Below, one piece after another: positions 18,227-26,445 of a DNA stretch of 64,000 bases. The DNA is taken from positions 31,064-95,063 of the forward strand of contig CAMCZZ010000012.1 in assembly GCA_945888375.1 (NCBI GenBank), read 5' to 3'. The stretch comes from Akkermansia muciniphila (GTDB taxonomy: Bacteria > Verrucomicrobiota > Verrucomicrobiia > Opitutales > Opitutaceae). Each line of letters opens with the position of its first letter. Within the stretch, counting starts at the first letter, position 1. The notes beneath the pieces were generated by a model. It was not told where the DNA came from. It was given only the letters and a program-made list of their open reading frames with translations, and made no database searches. The translations under genes were made by a program, and so were the position numbers.

Positions 18227-18955
18227 TCAGGCGGTGAGCGGAAGCAGCCACACCCGCTCGGGGTTCGCCGAGGGATAAAAGGTTTCGTAGGCGACCATAA
18301 CGGCGACCGGACGCACACACACGTGCGTGAGGCTGCGGGTGGCGGCGTCGGAGCGCAGCATACGCACGGAGTGGGCGGGCCGTTCCGGATCGTGCACGCG
18401 ATGCCAGGCCGCGAGATCGGCGGGCGACGGGGCCCCGGCGTGCCCGGCGCGGAGGACGTCGAACTTATCCAGCCGCCAGGCCACGACCTCGCTCGTCGCG
18501 AAGGAGGAAGACGACAGGCAAGCCGGGGAGCCCAGGGTCTCGGGTCGCAGCTTCTCGCCGTTCCAATGCCAGCGGCGGGCGGAGGCGTCGGCCGAGACCG
18601 CGACGAGGTGGAAGGGCGGGAGGCGGGCGAGGTCGACGGCGGCGAGGCCGGCGGCCACGGCGGCGAGGTCGCGGGCGGGCGCGAGGTCGAGCACTAGGAG
18701 GCCGCGGCTGCGGGCGGGGCCGGCGGGGCGCCACGGGGTGGCGTAGTCGTTGAGCAGGGCGAGGGTCAGTCCGGCGGCGTTGACCAGCATCCAGGTGCCG
18801 CCGGCGCCGGCGTCGCGCGGGGCGAGCCAACGGAGGCCGTCGGTTTCACCGAAGGCGGGCGGGGTCTCGACGGCGCGCGGGTGGCGTTCGTCGCGGTTAA
18901 AGAACAGATCGTAGCCGTCGCGGCGCGGCGCGGCGGTCCAGGTGAAGGTGCACAT
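18227..18955 (-). CDS. TANGO2/NRDE family protein
   Basis: 242 residues starting MCTFTW; the conserved N-terminal Cys and the family hallmark FNRDERHPR (residues 19-27) are present, then GGTWMLVNAAGLTLALLNDY. These are the landmarks of TANGO2 (transport and Golgi organisation 2) homologues, an Ntn-hydrolase-like fold in which Cys2 could be the nucleophile after Met removal. The family has been associated with haem and lipid handling, but bacterial function is open. Start lies 18 bases after the DinB stop, and its stop is 14 bases before the DedA-ATP-grasp start: clear operon spacing. Confidence 0.9.
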   Translation of the reverse strand: MCTFTWTAAPRRDGYDLFFNRDERHPRAVETPPAFGETDGLRWLAPRDAGAGGTWMLVNAAGLTLALLNDYATPWRPAGPARSRGLLVLDLAPARDLAAVAAGLAAVDLARLPPFHLVAVSADASARRWHWNGEKLRPETLGSPACLSSSSFATSEVVAWRLDKFDVLRAGHAGAPSPADLAAWHRVHDPERPAHSVRMLRSDAATRSLTHVCVRPVAVMVAYETFYPSANPERVWLLPLTA

Positions 18956-18973
18956 CGGCCCGGCGGACGCGCC

Positions 18974-19501
18974 TCAGCCGGCGGCCTGAGCGACCTGATG
19001 GCGGAGGGTGGAGGGGGCCATGCCGAAATCCGCCGCGGGCTGGTGACCGAGCCGGGTGCAGATCACCGCGATCAGCGCGTAGTGGTGGACGGTGTGGCTG
19101 AGCAGGAACTCGAGTTCGCGCGACACGCTCGACGCGGACCAGGAGGCGACCCCGGCGGTCGGCGGGTTCTCCATGCGCACGCGCACGGGGCAGTCGGCGG
19201 AGGACGCGGCGAGGGTGTTTTCGAGGCGTGCGGCCACCTGCGCGAGGCACTCGCGGGCGTGGGCGCACTCCCGCTCGATGCGAACGTCGCGTGCGCGATT
19301 CTCGTAGTCGATGCCTTCGTCTTGGTCTAGCCCGTCGAGGAAGCTCGTGTAGTGTTCGAGCACGTGGCGGAGGTGTCCGCCGATCGTGGAATTGAACACC
19401 GCCGGGTCGCGGGTGGCGTAACCGGCCGGGTCGAAGGTGGCGAGGAGGGCGATGCCCTGATGAACGACGTCAAGGTTGGCGCGTATGGCTTGGGCGATCA
19501 T
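18974..19501 (-). CDS. DinB-like four-helix protein
   Basis: 175 residues from the ATG at 19499-19501. Three His positions spread as in the DinB/YfiT metal-binding fold: GGHLRHVLEHYTSFLDGL in the first half, and FLLSHTVHHYALIAVI near the C-terminus. Between them is an acidic Asp/Glu-rich linker. DinB-fold proteins bind a divalent metal and include thiol-dependent transferases; the substrate here cannot be named. Spacing to neighbours (49 bases from the YHS gene, 18 to the NRDE gene) puts it in the same operon. Confidence 0.82.
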   Translation of the reverse strand: MIAQAIRANLDVVHQGIALLATFDPAGYATRDPAVFNSTIGGHLRHVLEHYTSFLDGLDQDEGIDYENRARDVRIERECAHARECLAQVAARLENTLAASSADCPVRVRMENPPTAGVASWSASSVSRELEFLLSHTVHHYALIAVICTRLGHQPAADFGMAPSTLRHQVAQAAG

Positions 19502-19550
19502 GGGCGGGAGGAGGTTCCGGTGGTCCGGAGCGTCGAGTGGGCTGGGACGC

Positions 19551-19997
19551 TTACTTTTTTTCAAGGAGCTTCGGCCAGTTGGCATTTCCGGCGGCGATCA
19601 GGCCGGGGACGTCCTTTTCCCACTTTTTCTGAACATCGAGGCTGTAGTTCAGGTAAAGTTTGCCGTCCACGATCTTCCAGGCGTAAGGATCGATGCCGGC
19701 GGTGTAACCCTGACTGACCGCCCAGGCGCAGTAGCCGCCGAACTGGGGCGCGTATTTGGCGGGCTCGGCCTGGAACAAGGCGAGATTCTCGGCCGAGGCG
19801 AAACGCCAGGTGGCGCCCTGCCATTCGGTGATGAAGGCCTTGTCGCCCTCGACCGGCTTGGCGGCGGTGAAGTAGGCGACGGGGTCGTAGCCCTTGATGG
19901 CGACGCCGAAGAGGGTGGTGTTGACCGGTTTTTCGGCACGGAGGAACGGCGTGCAGACGAGGGCAAGACCAGCGAGCAGGAGGCGGAGGAACTTCAT
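19551..19997 (-). CDS. Exported YHS domain-containing protein
   Basis: 148 residues. Signal peptide MKFLRLLLAGLALVCTPFLRA, then a YHS-type domain: VAIKGYDPVAYFTAAKPVEG, ATWRFASAENLALFQAEPAKYAPQFGGYCAWAVSQG. YHS domains are small metal-associated modules often found near copper or haem proteins and at the end of P-type ATPases; exported single-domain versions like this are common and of unknown function. It is 26 bases after DoxX and 49 before DinB. Confidence 0.87.
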   Translation of the reverse strand: MKFLRLLLAGLALVCTPFLRAEKPVNTTLFGVAIKGYDPVAYFTAAKPVEGDKAFITEWQGATWRFASAENLALFQAEPAKYAPQFGGYCAWAVSQGYTAGIDPYAWKIVDGKLYLNYSLDVQKKWEKDVPGLIAAGNANWPKLLEKK

Positions 19998-20023
19998 GGG
20001 AGGACGGAAACAGAGGGAAACGT

Positions 20024-20458
20024 TTAGAGACGGACGCCGATCACGGGCAGGGTGCGGCGATACAGGAAGAGGAGGAAGGCGCTGCCGGCCCAGACGACTA
20101 GGGCGAGGCCGAAGAGGGTGCCGCCGTCGTCCTGGACCACGATGCCGAGCTTGGTGAGGTGGAAAAAAATCGCGCCGCTCATGGTGCCGAGGGCGAGCAA
20201 GGCGCCCACCGCGGTCAGCCCGGGGATAAACAGCAGCACACTCGCAATCAGCTCGACCACGCCGGAGCCGATGCGGCCGACCGGTTCTTGGCCGACGGTC
20301 TCGAAGATGTAGACCGACTCGGGAGCGGCGGTGAACTTGAAGAACAAGGTCTGGACGAGGATGATCGCCACGACGACGCGGGCGATCCAGCTGGCGATGA
20401 CCAGGCCTTGGGAAAGGCCAGACGAGGTGACTGACGTGGAATCGGGTTGGTTGCTCAT
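20024..20458 (-). CDS. DoxX-family membrane protein
   Basis: 144 residues from the ATG 20456-20458, with four hydrophobic segments. WIARVVVAIILVQTLFFKFTAAPES is the DoxX-like first helix with FKF; GSGVVELIASVLLFIPGLTAVGALLALGTM is the second/third helix pair; the last helix is GLALVVWAGSAFLLFLYRR. DoxX/SURF4-like proteins are inner-membrane proteins tied to quinone or redox stress pathways. As the first intact gene in the operon it may lead a redox-related unit with the YHS protein. Confidence 0.85.
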   Translation of the reverse strand: MSNQPDSTSVTSSGLSQGLVIASWIARVVVAIILVQTLFFKFTAAPESVYIFETVGQEPVGRIGSGVVELIASVLLFIPGLTAVGALLALGTMSGAIFFHLTKLGIVVQDDGGTLFGLALVVWAGSAFLLFLYRRTLPVIGVRL

Positions 20459-20513
20459 GGCGTAAGTGAGATGCGGACGCACCGGATTTTATTCCCGGTT
20501 TTTTTGCTCCAAT

Positions 20514-20952
20514 TCAGAGCACGGTGTGGAGTTTGGCTGGGGCGTCCTCGATCAGCAGCACGTAGGCGAGGCGTGGGACGCGACGACCGGGCGGTTTTCG
20601 CCAGCGGGGCCGAAGGCGCTGCGGCGGGAGACGTAGAGGTGAAACTCGTCGGTCGGGCCGAGCATAAAACAAATCTCGAAGACCTCGATGCCGGCGAGAT
20701 TGAGGCGGCGGCAGCCCAAGGCGCGCAGTTGATCAAAATCGAGGTCCAGGTGGGCCGGGAGGGGGCGAGGAGATCTGTCAGCAGTTCCCGGAGGCGGCCG
20801 CTGCCTCCGAGCACGAGCGGTTCGTGTTCCGGGGTGAGGTATTCCGAGCGGGCGGCGGAGGCGTCGGCTAAGCTGCGCGACAAGCTCAGGGCGAAACGGT
20901 AAAGCCAAGCGTAGTGGTCATCGACCAATCGGGTGAATACGGCGTTGGCCAT
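20514..20952 (-). pseudogene. Decayed sigma-factor/anti-sigma relic
   Basis: Reading from 20952, the first 33 residues (MANAVFTRLVDDHYAWLYRF, then ALSLSRS) look like region 2 of an ECF sigma factor. The frame then runs into RLRELLTDLLAP and becomes low-complexity. A second frame from about 20770 reads LDFDQLRALGCRRLNLAGIE and FMLGPTDEFHLYVSRR, resembling the C-terminal half of small anti-sigma proteins. A third frame gives PRLAYVLLIEDAPAKLHTVL before a stop at 20514-20516. This suggests a deletion joined the sigma N-terminus to the anti-sigma C-terminus, with two later frameshifts. It lies directly upstream of the DoxX operon. A sequencing error could explain one frameshift but not the missing sigma regions. 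Confidence 0.55.
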
Positions 20953-21006
20953 TGGGGGCGAGCAAGAAGCCTTGGTCGCGGTTGGCTGTTTGCGCGGGCG
21001 CCGGAT

Positions 21007-21711
21007 TCAAAGTGCCAGCTCGGCGGACTGCAGCTCGCGGTAGGCGCCGGGCTTCAGGTCGCCGAGAGTAAGCGGGCCGAACGCGACCCGGTGCAGGGTC
21101 AGCACGGTGCCGCCCCCGGCGGCGGCGAACATGCGGCGGACCTGATGGTATTTGCCCTCGATCAGGGTTACCTCGGCCTCGCGCGGCCCGAGCGGGCGGA
21201 GGGTGGCGGGCGCGCAGGGCTCGTCCTCGCCGTCGAGCCGGAGCGTGCCGGCGGCGAACACCTCCGCCAGTCCGGCCGGCAGATCGCGGTCGAGGGTGGC
21301 GTGGTAGATTTTGGGAACCTTATGTTTCGGCGAGGTGAGGCGGTGGACCAGATCGGTCTGATCGGTGAGCAGCAGCAGGCCGGAGGTTTCCTTGTCGAGG
21401 CGGCCGACCGAGGTGATGACGGGGTTGCGCTCGCGCCAACGAGGCGGGAGCAGATCGTAGACGAGGGGCGCCTCACGGAGATCATGCGAACACGTCAGGC
21501 CGAGGGGCTTGTGGAGTAGCAGGAGCAGGCCCTCGGGATGGTCGAGGGGCTCACCATCCACCCGCACGGCGGCGGGTGAGGGCTTGCTGCCGGGATCGTC
21601 GGCCGTTTTGCCCGCGATCGCGATGCGACCCGCCTTCAGCCAGTCGCGGACTTCGCGGCGCGAGCAATAACCGAGATTGGAGAGAAGTTGGTCGAGGCGG
21701 CGGACGGTCAT
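21007..21711 (-). CDS. Pseudouridine synthase, RsuA/RluB/E/F family
   Basis: 234 residues. N-terminal S4 RNA-binding domain (RLDQLLSNLGYCSRREVRDW), then the catalytic domain with GRLDKETSGLLLLT, whose Asp is the catalytic residue of the RsuA family, and GKYHQVRRMFAAAGG near the C-terminus. Converts a specific uridine in 16S or 23S rRNA to pseudouridine; the exact site cannot be read from sequence. Start at ATG 21709-21711; the frame stays open further upstream but there it runs antisense to pyrH. Divergent from pyrH with about 100 bases between. Confidence 0.9.
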   Translation of the reverse strand: MTVRRLDQLLSNLGYCSRREVRDWLKAGRIAIAGKTADDPGSKPSPAAVRVDGEPLDHPEGLLLLLHKPLGLTCSHDLREAPLVYDLLPPRWRERNPVITSVGRLDKETSGLLLLTDQTDLVHRLTSPKHKVPKIYHATLDRDLPAGLAEVFAAGTLRLDGEDEPCAPATLRPLGPREAEVTLIEGKYHQVRRMFAAAGGGTVLTLHRVAFGPLTLGDLKPGAYRELQSAELAL

Positions 21712-21813
21712 CCCGCCAGCGTGGATGTTTTCCCGCACTGGGAGCAATGTCAGGCCGTAGCCAAACGCCCGCACGCTTGACCGCCCCGCTCGCGCCCCGC
21801 TTCCTTGCGCGTC

Positions 21814-22551
21814 ATGAGCGAACGCCCGGCCCAAGCTTCCCAAGTAAAATATAAACGCATCGTCCTCAAGCTCAGCGGAGAGGTCCTGCGCGGCAAAGGC
21901 ACCGACCCCATCGACCCGCAGATTCTCGAGGACATCTGCCGGCAAGTGAAAGTAGCCCATGACGCTTCGGTCGAGGTCTGTGTCGTAATAGGCGGGGGCA
22001 ATATTTTCCGCGGTCTCCAAGGCTCCCAGCGCGGCGTCGACCGCACCACCGGCGACTACATGGGCATGCTTGCCACCGTCATCAACTCCCTCGCGATCAT
22101 GGATTGTCTGGAAAAGATGGGCGTAAGTTGTCGCGTCCAGTCCGCCATCCCCATGAACCAGGTCGCGGAGCCCTTCATCCTGCGCCGCGCCATCCGCCAC
22201 TTAGAAAAAGGCCGGGTGGTCATCTTCGCCGCCGGCACCGGCAATCCCTATTTCTCGACCGACACCACCGCCGCCCTCCGCGCCTCGGAGATCCGCGCCG
22301 ACATCATTATGAAGGCCACCAAGGTGGACGGCATCTACAACAAGGACCCAAAGAAACACGCCGACGCTGTGCGCTACGACCGGCTTACCTTCCTCGATGC
22401 CCTGAAGCAACGCCTCAACGTCATGGACAGCACCGCGTTCAGCCTTTGTCTCGACAACAACATGCCCATTCTGGTGTTCGACTTGAACGCGCCTGACGTC
22501 ATCACCCGCGCCATCCATGGCGAGCAGGTCGGCACTCTGGTGCACGCTTGA
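21814..22551 (+). CDS. pyrH: UMP kinase
   Basis: 245 residues from the ATG at 21814 (a TTG nine bases earlier is possible). Amino-acid kinase fold: [15 protein letters not shown] at the N-terminus, [11 protein letters not shown] (about residues 55-65), [16 protein letters not shown], and [21 protein letters not shown], the strongly conserved UMPK block. [13 protein letters not shown] completes the family pattern. Phosphorylates UMP to UDP in pyrimidine nucleotide synthesis. No frr or tsf neighbour is present, unlike many genomes. Confidence 0.96.
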   Translation: MSERPAQASQVKYKRIVLKLSGEVLRGKGTDPIDPQILEDICRQVKVAHDASVEVCVVIGGGNIFRGLQGSQRGVDRTTGDYMGMLATVINSLAIMDCLEKMGVSCRVQSAIPMNQVAEPFILRRAIRHLEKGRVVIFAAGTGNPYFSTDTTAALRASEIRADIIMKATKVDGIYNKDPKKHADAVRYDRLTFLDALKQRLNVMDSTAFSLCLDNNMPILVFDLNAPDVITRAIHGEQVGTLVHA

Positions 22552-22605
22552 CGGGCAGGGCCGGCGGAGCCCGGCCAGTTTCGCGGTGCCTAAAAGCTGG
22601 CTCAA

Positions 22606-22633
22606 TTGTTAGAAAAAACGATTTTGATATCTT
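22606..22633 (+). promoter_or_regulatory. Candidate sigma-70-type promoter for arabinanase
   Basis: TTGTTA (22606-22611), a 16-base AT-rich spacer and TATCTT (22628-22633) lie in the only AT-rich stretch between pyrH and the GH43 gene, about 90 bases upstream of its start. Match to the general -35/-10 consensus is moderate; Verrucomicrobial consensus sequences are not well defined. Confidence 0.35.
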
Positions 22634-22725
22634 AAGTAGGTCCAGCGCCTTGTCATTTGCATCGAACGGGGGTAGCCAGAATTGGTCGAGACCGAGGCTA
22701 TTTACCCCCGATACCCCAGCTTGTG

Positions 22726-25533
22726 ATGCTTTCTTTAAGCGACCAGATCCGCGTGCGAGGGCCGCTGCTGCTCGGACTCACTCTGGCCGCGGGGGGGCTG
22801 AACGCGCAGCCGGCGGTGCCCGTTTTTACGCAAGAAGTCTCGGTTCACGACCCTTCAATCGTGCGGGCTCCTGACGGCTATTATGTCTTCGGCTCTCATC
22901 TCGCCTCGGCACGCAGCGCCGATCTGATGGCTTGGACGCAGCTTTCTTCCAGCCCCGTCGCAGGCAATCCGCTGGCCGCCGATCCAGCGGCGGCCTTCGC
23001 CCCAGCCGTCGCTTGGATCGGGGGAACCCTGAATTTCTGGGCGCCCGACGTGCACCGACTCGCAAGCGGAAAATACGCGTTCTTCTATTCCCTTTGCGAA
23101 GGGGACAGCCCGCGCGGGGTCATCGGATTGGCGTCCGCCGACGCCCCGGGCGGCCCCTACGCTGATCAAGGCTCGTTGATCAAAAGTGGCATGTGGGGGG
23201 AGATCAGTCCCGACGGCACGGTTTACGATGCCACGCGGCACCCGAATGCGGTGGATCCGGATGTCTTTGCCGATGCCCAGGGAAACCTCTGGATGGTTTA
23301 CGGGTCCTACTCCGGCGGCATCTTCATTCTGCGTCTGGATGCCGCTACGGGGCGACCGCTGACCGGCCAAGGCTACGGCAAGAAGCTCGCGGGCGGAAAC
23401 CATGCCCGGATCGAGGGTCCGTGCATCTTACACAATCCAGCCACGGGCTATTACTATCTTTTTCTTTCTTTCGGCGGGCTTACCCCGGATGGCGGATACC
23501 AAGTGCGAGTAGCGCGCTCGACCAACCCCGACGGACCGTATTTCGATCCGGCCGGGGTAAACATGACCCATGTGGGCGGACCGGCCGGATCCTTTTTTGA
23601 TGACGCGGCCATCGCCCCCTACGGGGCTAAACTCATCGGCAACTACCAGTTCAACCACATCCCGGGCGAGCCGGGCGCCAGTGCACGGGGATACCTTTCG
23701 CCCGGACACAATTCCGTGTATCGCGACGCCGCCACCGGTCTGGCCTATTTTGTTTTTCATACCCGCTTCGTCGGCCGCGGGAACGCCCACGAGGTGCGCG
23801 TGCATCGTCTTTATTTCAATGCCCAGGCTTGGCCGGTGGTCGCGCCGCAACGTTACGCCGGTGAGGTCGATCCAGTCCTGGATGCCGCGCAAATCCCGGG
23901 ACGCTACAAACTTGTCAACCACGGCAAGGACATCTCGCCCGATTTGCATACGTCTTCGTTGATCACACTGGTGGCCGATGGCACGGTCACGGGCGACGCG
24001 AGCGGCGCATGGACCATCGAGGCAGGAAACGTGGCTACCCTCACGTTGCAGCGGATCGTATATCGAGGCGTTTTTACCCGCCAATGGGATGACGATAACC
24101 GGGTATGGGTGCGGGCTTTTACCGCCCTCTCCGCCGGCGGGGTGACCGTGTGGGGCAGCGAGGTGGCAACTCCAAACGCGCCCCCGGTATTGGGCCCGCA
24201 GTCCAATGCGGCGGCGGTTCGCGGTGAGACCTGGCGACGCACGGTCTATGCCAGCGACGGCGATTACGCCCAATCGGTCGCCTACAGTCTGAAGGAGGCT
24301 CCTGCAGCAGCCGAAATCAACTCCTTCACAGGGGAAATCAACTGGACGCCCTCGCTCGCCGAGGTCGGCAAGCTCCACCGCTTTACCGTCCGGGCGACAG
24401 ATAACGGCGCCGCGCCACGCTCTACCGAAGCAAGCTTCGAAGTGGCGGTTTCCTCTCGGACGGTCCTGCGCCGGGTGGAGCTGGATTTCACGACCGCGGG
24501 CGGCTCTGGGTTGCGCGATGGAGCCGGGCGTTTCACCGGCTTAACCGCACGGCTACCGGGCACGGGCGGCGGCGTGCCGATTAATGACCCCCTGCTTAGC
24601 CTCACGACGGCGGGCACGGGCGGACTCGCGTTGACCACGACGCAATCCGACTACAACGGCAGCACCGGACTGACGGGCAATCGCAGCATCGGGCTGGCCT
24701 TGGCCGAGCTGGGCTTCACGGGCGCGGAAGACTTTGCGGTGACTGCGCGGTTCGCGCCGCTGCCGAGGCTTGGGTTAGTGGATCAAGTGGGGCTCTTCGT
24801 GGGCACGAGCGGCACGATGCTGACCCGGGCAGGCGCGATCGTCTTTGGCTCCGCACCAGAAGGCTACGCAGTGCACACCCGGGCCGGGGCGGACAAGGAT
24901 GGGCACTTCAAGGGGGTCCTGGATCCGACCGATGGCCTGACTGTGTGTATCCAGCGTGCAAGTGGTGCGTGGGGTTACTGGGTAGATGACGCGGAATGGC
25001 CGCCTCTGACCTCGGGGGTAGCGAGCGAACCGGTATTTTTGAACAACACGGCGGGCTTATGCGCCGGCGTGTTTGCCATCACACCACTCAATGCCACCCC
25101 AAAGACGGTCATGCTCGAGTCGTTGATGGCGGTGGTAGACACCGGCCTGACGCCTTTGGAAACTTGGCGCGGGCGCTATTTCGAAAACGCAGCCTCCGCA
25201 GGTGCAGGAGCAGATACGGCGGACCCTGACAGCGATGGTTTACCCAATCTACTCGAATACGCGCTAGGCGGCGACCCGGTCGGCGGGGATGGCGGGGAGC
25301 GGCCGCAGGTCGGAGTCGCAGGAGGCATGCGCCTGACTCTTTCGTTCACGCGGATCGCCGAGGCGTCGCTCACCTACCTAGTGGAAGCGGCCGACACGGT
25401 GGGAGGCCCGTGGGTGACGATCTGGACGAGCACGGGCGCTGCGAATACGGCAGGACGGGTGACAGTCACGGATACGATGGCATTAACCACGAGCGGGACG
25501 ACGCGTTTCCTGCGTTTGCGGGTAGCGCGTTAA
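22726..25533 (+). CDS. Secreted GH43 endo-arabinanase-like protein with C-terminal sorting-like module
   Basis: 935 residues from the ATG 22726. Signal region GPLLLGLTLAAGGLNAQP. Catalytic GH43 propeller to about residue 390: VHDPSIVRAPDGYYVFGSH (base Asp), NAVDPDVFADAQGNLWMVYG (Asp), HARIEGPCILH (acid Glu). The sequence order and FWAPDVHRL match arabinan endo-1,5-alpha-L-arabinanases. A beta domain near 400-480 and a cadherin/Ig-like putative stretch (GEINWTPSLAEVGKLHRFTV) follow, then a jellyroll-like domain, and at the end TWRGRYF, ADPDSDGLPNLLEYALGGDP and FLRLRVAR, the module shared with other exoproteins here. Likely cleaves arabinan side chains of pectin outside the cell or in the periplasm. 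Confidence 0.88.
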   Translation: MLSLSDQIRVRGPLLLGLTLAAGGLNAQPAVPVFTQEVSVHDPSIVRAPDGYYVFGSHLASARSADLMAWTQLSSSPVAGNPLAADPAAAFAPAVAWIGGTLNFWAPDVHRLASGKYAFFYSLCEGDSPRGVIGLASADAPGGPYADQGSLIKSGMWGEISPDGTVYDATRHPNAVDPDVFADAQGNLWMVYGSYSGGIFILRLDAATGRPLTGQGYGKKLAGGNHARIEGPCILHNPATGYYYLFLSFGGLTPDGGYQVRVARSTNPDGPYFDPAGVNMTHVGGPAGSFFDDAAIAPYGAKLIGNYQFNHIPGEPGASARGYLSPGHNSVYRDAATGLAYFVFHTRFVGRGNAHEVRVHRLYFNAQAWPVVAPQRYAGEVDPVLDAAQIPGRYKLVNHGKDISPDLHTSSLITLVADGTVTGDASGAWTIEAGNVATLTLQRIVYRGVFTRQWDDDNRVWVRAFTALSAGGVTVWGSEVATPNAPPVLGPQSNAAAVRGETWRRTVYASDGDYAQSVAYSLKEAPAAAEINSFTGEINWTPSLAEVGKLHRFTVRATDNGAAPRSTEASFEVAVSSRTVLRRVELDFTTAGGSGLRDGAGRFTGLTARLPGTGGGVPINDPLLSLTTAGTGGLALTTTQSDYNGSTGLTGNRSIGLALAELGFTGAEDFAVTARFAPLPRLGLVDQVGLFVGTSGTMLTRAGAIVFGSAPEGYAVHTRAGADKDGHFKGVLDPTDGLTVCIQRASGAWGYWVDDAEWPPLTSGVASEPVFLNNTAGLCAGVFAITPLNATPKTVMLESLMAVVDTGLTPLETWRGRYFENAASAGAGADTADPDSDGLPNLLEYALGGDPVGGDGGERPQVGVAGGMRLTLSFTRIAEASLTYLVEAADTVGGPWVTIWTSTGAANTAGRVTVTDTMALTTSGTTRFLRLRVAR

Positions 25534-25563
25534 AGCCGTAGAGGGTGGAGTATCCCAAGACGC

Positions 25564-25587
25564 AAAAAAGCCCGGCCGAGGCCGGGC
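25564..25587 (-). terminator. Rho-independent terminator after pseudopilin gene
   Basis: On the minus strand GCCCGGCC-TC-GGCCGGGC is followed by TTTTTT (AAAAAA at 25564-25569). It lies 30 bases past the pseudopilin stop. On the plus strand the hairpin is the same but lacks a U tract, so it mainly serves the minus-strand gene. Confidence 0.85.
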
Positions 25588-25616
25588 CTTGCGCAGCAAG
25601 CAAGCCGGGGATGGGT

Positions 25617-26378
25617 TTACCAGAGGAAGGTAGGCGTGCCAGTGGTGCGGATCACCATCTTATCGAAGGGACGCCAAGCGACGTGCCCATCGACGAAGGC
25701 GACGTTGCCACCGGAGGGAAGCAGACCGTTGAGATGGTTGGTGCGATTTCCCGCGAGACCGCCGAGGACATCACTGTAATTATCGCGTCCCTGACGCATG
25801 ATGGTATCCACCACCAACTCCCGCTTGCTAGGCGGAGTCTGCTCGATGTTGGCACCGACCCGGGTGGGGTAGTAAGCTTGGATCTTCAAGTTCACCCGGC
25901 TATCCTCAGCCAGAGCGACCGTGCCTGGATTGGTATCGCCGGTGCCATCCGTAAGACGGGTTCTAGGTTGGGGAACCTGAGCGACGCCGGGAATCAGCGT
26001 CACGTAGTTAGAGACAGCGAAGGTGCCGTTATACTGCCACATGGAATCCGCATCATTGGGCAGGCCGGAGGGGCAGTAAATGACATCCCGGCCGGCGTTG
26101 CCAACGAGGAGTTTCACCATGTCCTTGTGCATATCCCAAGCCCAAGCTCCTGCCTGATAGGCCGGGAATCGTTGCTGGCGGTCTTGGTTGGCGAAGCTGA
26201 CCAAGGACAACGCTATCTGACGGACATTGCTGCTACACTTGGCGCGCTTGGCGGTATCGCGGACCTTACCAACCGTGGGGATGATAATGGCGGCGAGGAT
26301 GCCGATGATCGCGATGACCGTGAGTAATTCGATCAGGGTAAAACCATGGCGGCGGTTGGAGGAGGATTGGGGTTGCAT
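25617..26378 (-). CDS. Type II secretion-type pseudopilin with H-X9-DG C-terminus
   Basis: 253 residues. Prepilin signal: short basic leader RRHG, cleavage before Phe, then FTLIELLTVIAIIGILAAI with Glu at +5. CSSNVRQIALSLVSFANQD follows. The C-terminal GGNVAFVDGHVAWRPF matches the H-X9-DG type ending of the large pseudopilin-like family expanded in Planctomycetes and Verrucomicrobia. Processed by prepilin peptidase and held in the inner membrane; presumed to assist secretion or surface display. It is monocistronic: one terminator ends the upstream gene at 26391-26428 and another follows its own stop. It sits between two large exoproteins. Confidence 0.92.
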   Translation of the reverse strand: MQPQSSSNRRHGFTLIELLTVIAIIGILAAIIIPTVGKVRDTAKRAKCSSNVRQIALSLVSFANQDRQQRFPAYQAGAWAWDMHKDMVKLLVGNAGRDVIYCPSGLPNDADSMWQYNGTFAVSNYVTLIPGVAQVPQPRTRLTDGTGDTNPGTVALAEDSRVNLKIQAYYPTRVGANIEQTPPSKRELVVDTIMRQGRDNYSDVLGGLAGNRTNHLNGLLPSGGNVAFVDGHVAWRPFDKMVIRTTGTPTFLW

Positions 26379-26390
26379 GGGTTGTTCGCT

Positions 26391-26428
26391 AAAAAGACGA
26401 GCCGGCCACCGAGGGGCAGCCGGCTCGT
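26391..26428 (-). terminator. Strong rho-independent terminator after beta-repeat exoprotein gene
   Basis: A perfect 10-base-pair stem, ACGAGCCGGC (26397-26406) with GCCGGCTCGT (26419-26428), loop of 12, followed on the minus strand by a C-TTTTT tract (AAAAAG at 26391-26396). It is 18 bases after the stop of the 1736-residue exoprotein and upstream of the pseudopilin start. Confidence 0.9.
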
Positions 26429-26445
26429 GATATAACGGGACGAGC

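Noticed and set aside
20481..20505. Plus-strand terminator-like hairpin ACCGG...CCGGT with a T run
   Set aside because: No plus-strand gene lies upstream; it lies between the relic and DoxX on the minus strand where the T run is on the wrong side.
21712..22200. Upstream extension of the pseudouridine synthase on the minus strand
   Set aside because: It would run antisense through pyrH and adds no domain; the S4 domain begins right after ATG 21709-21711.
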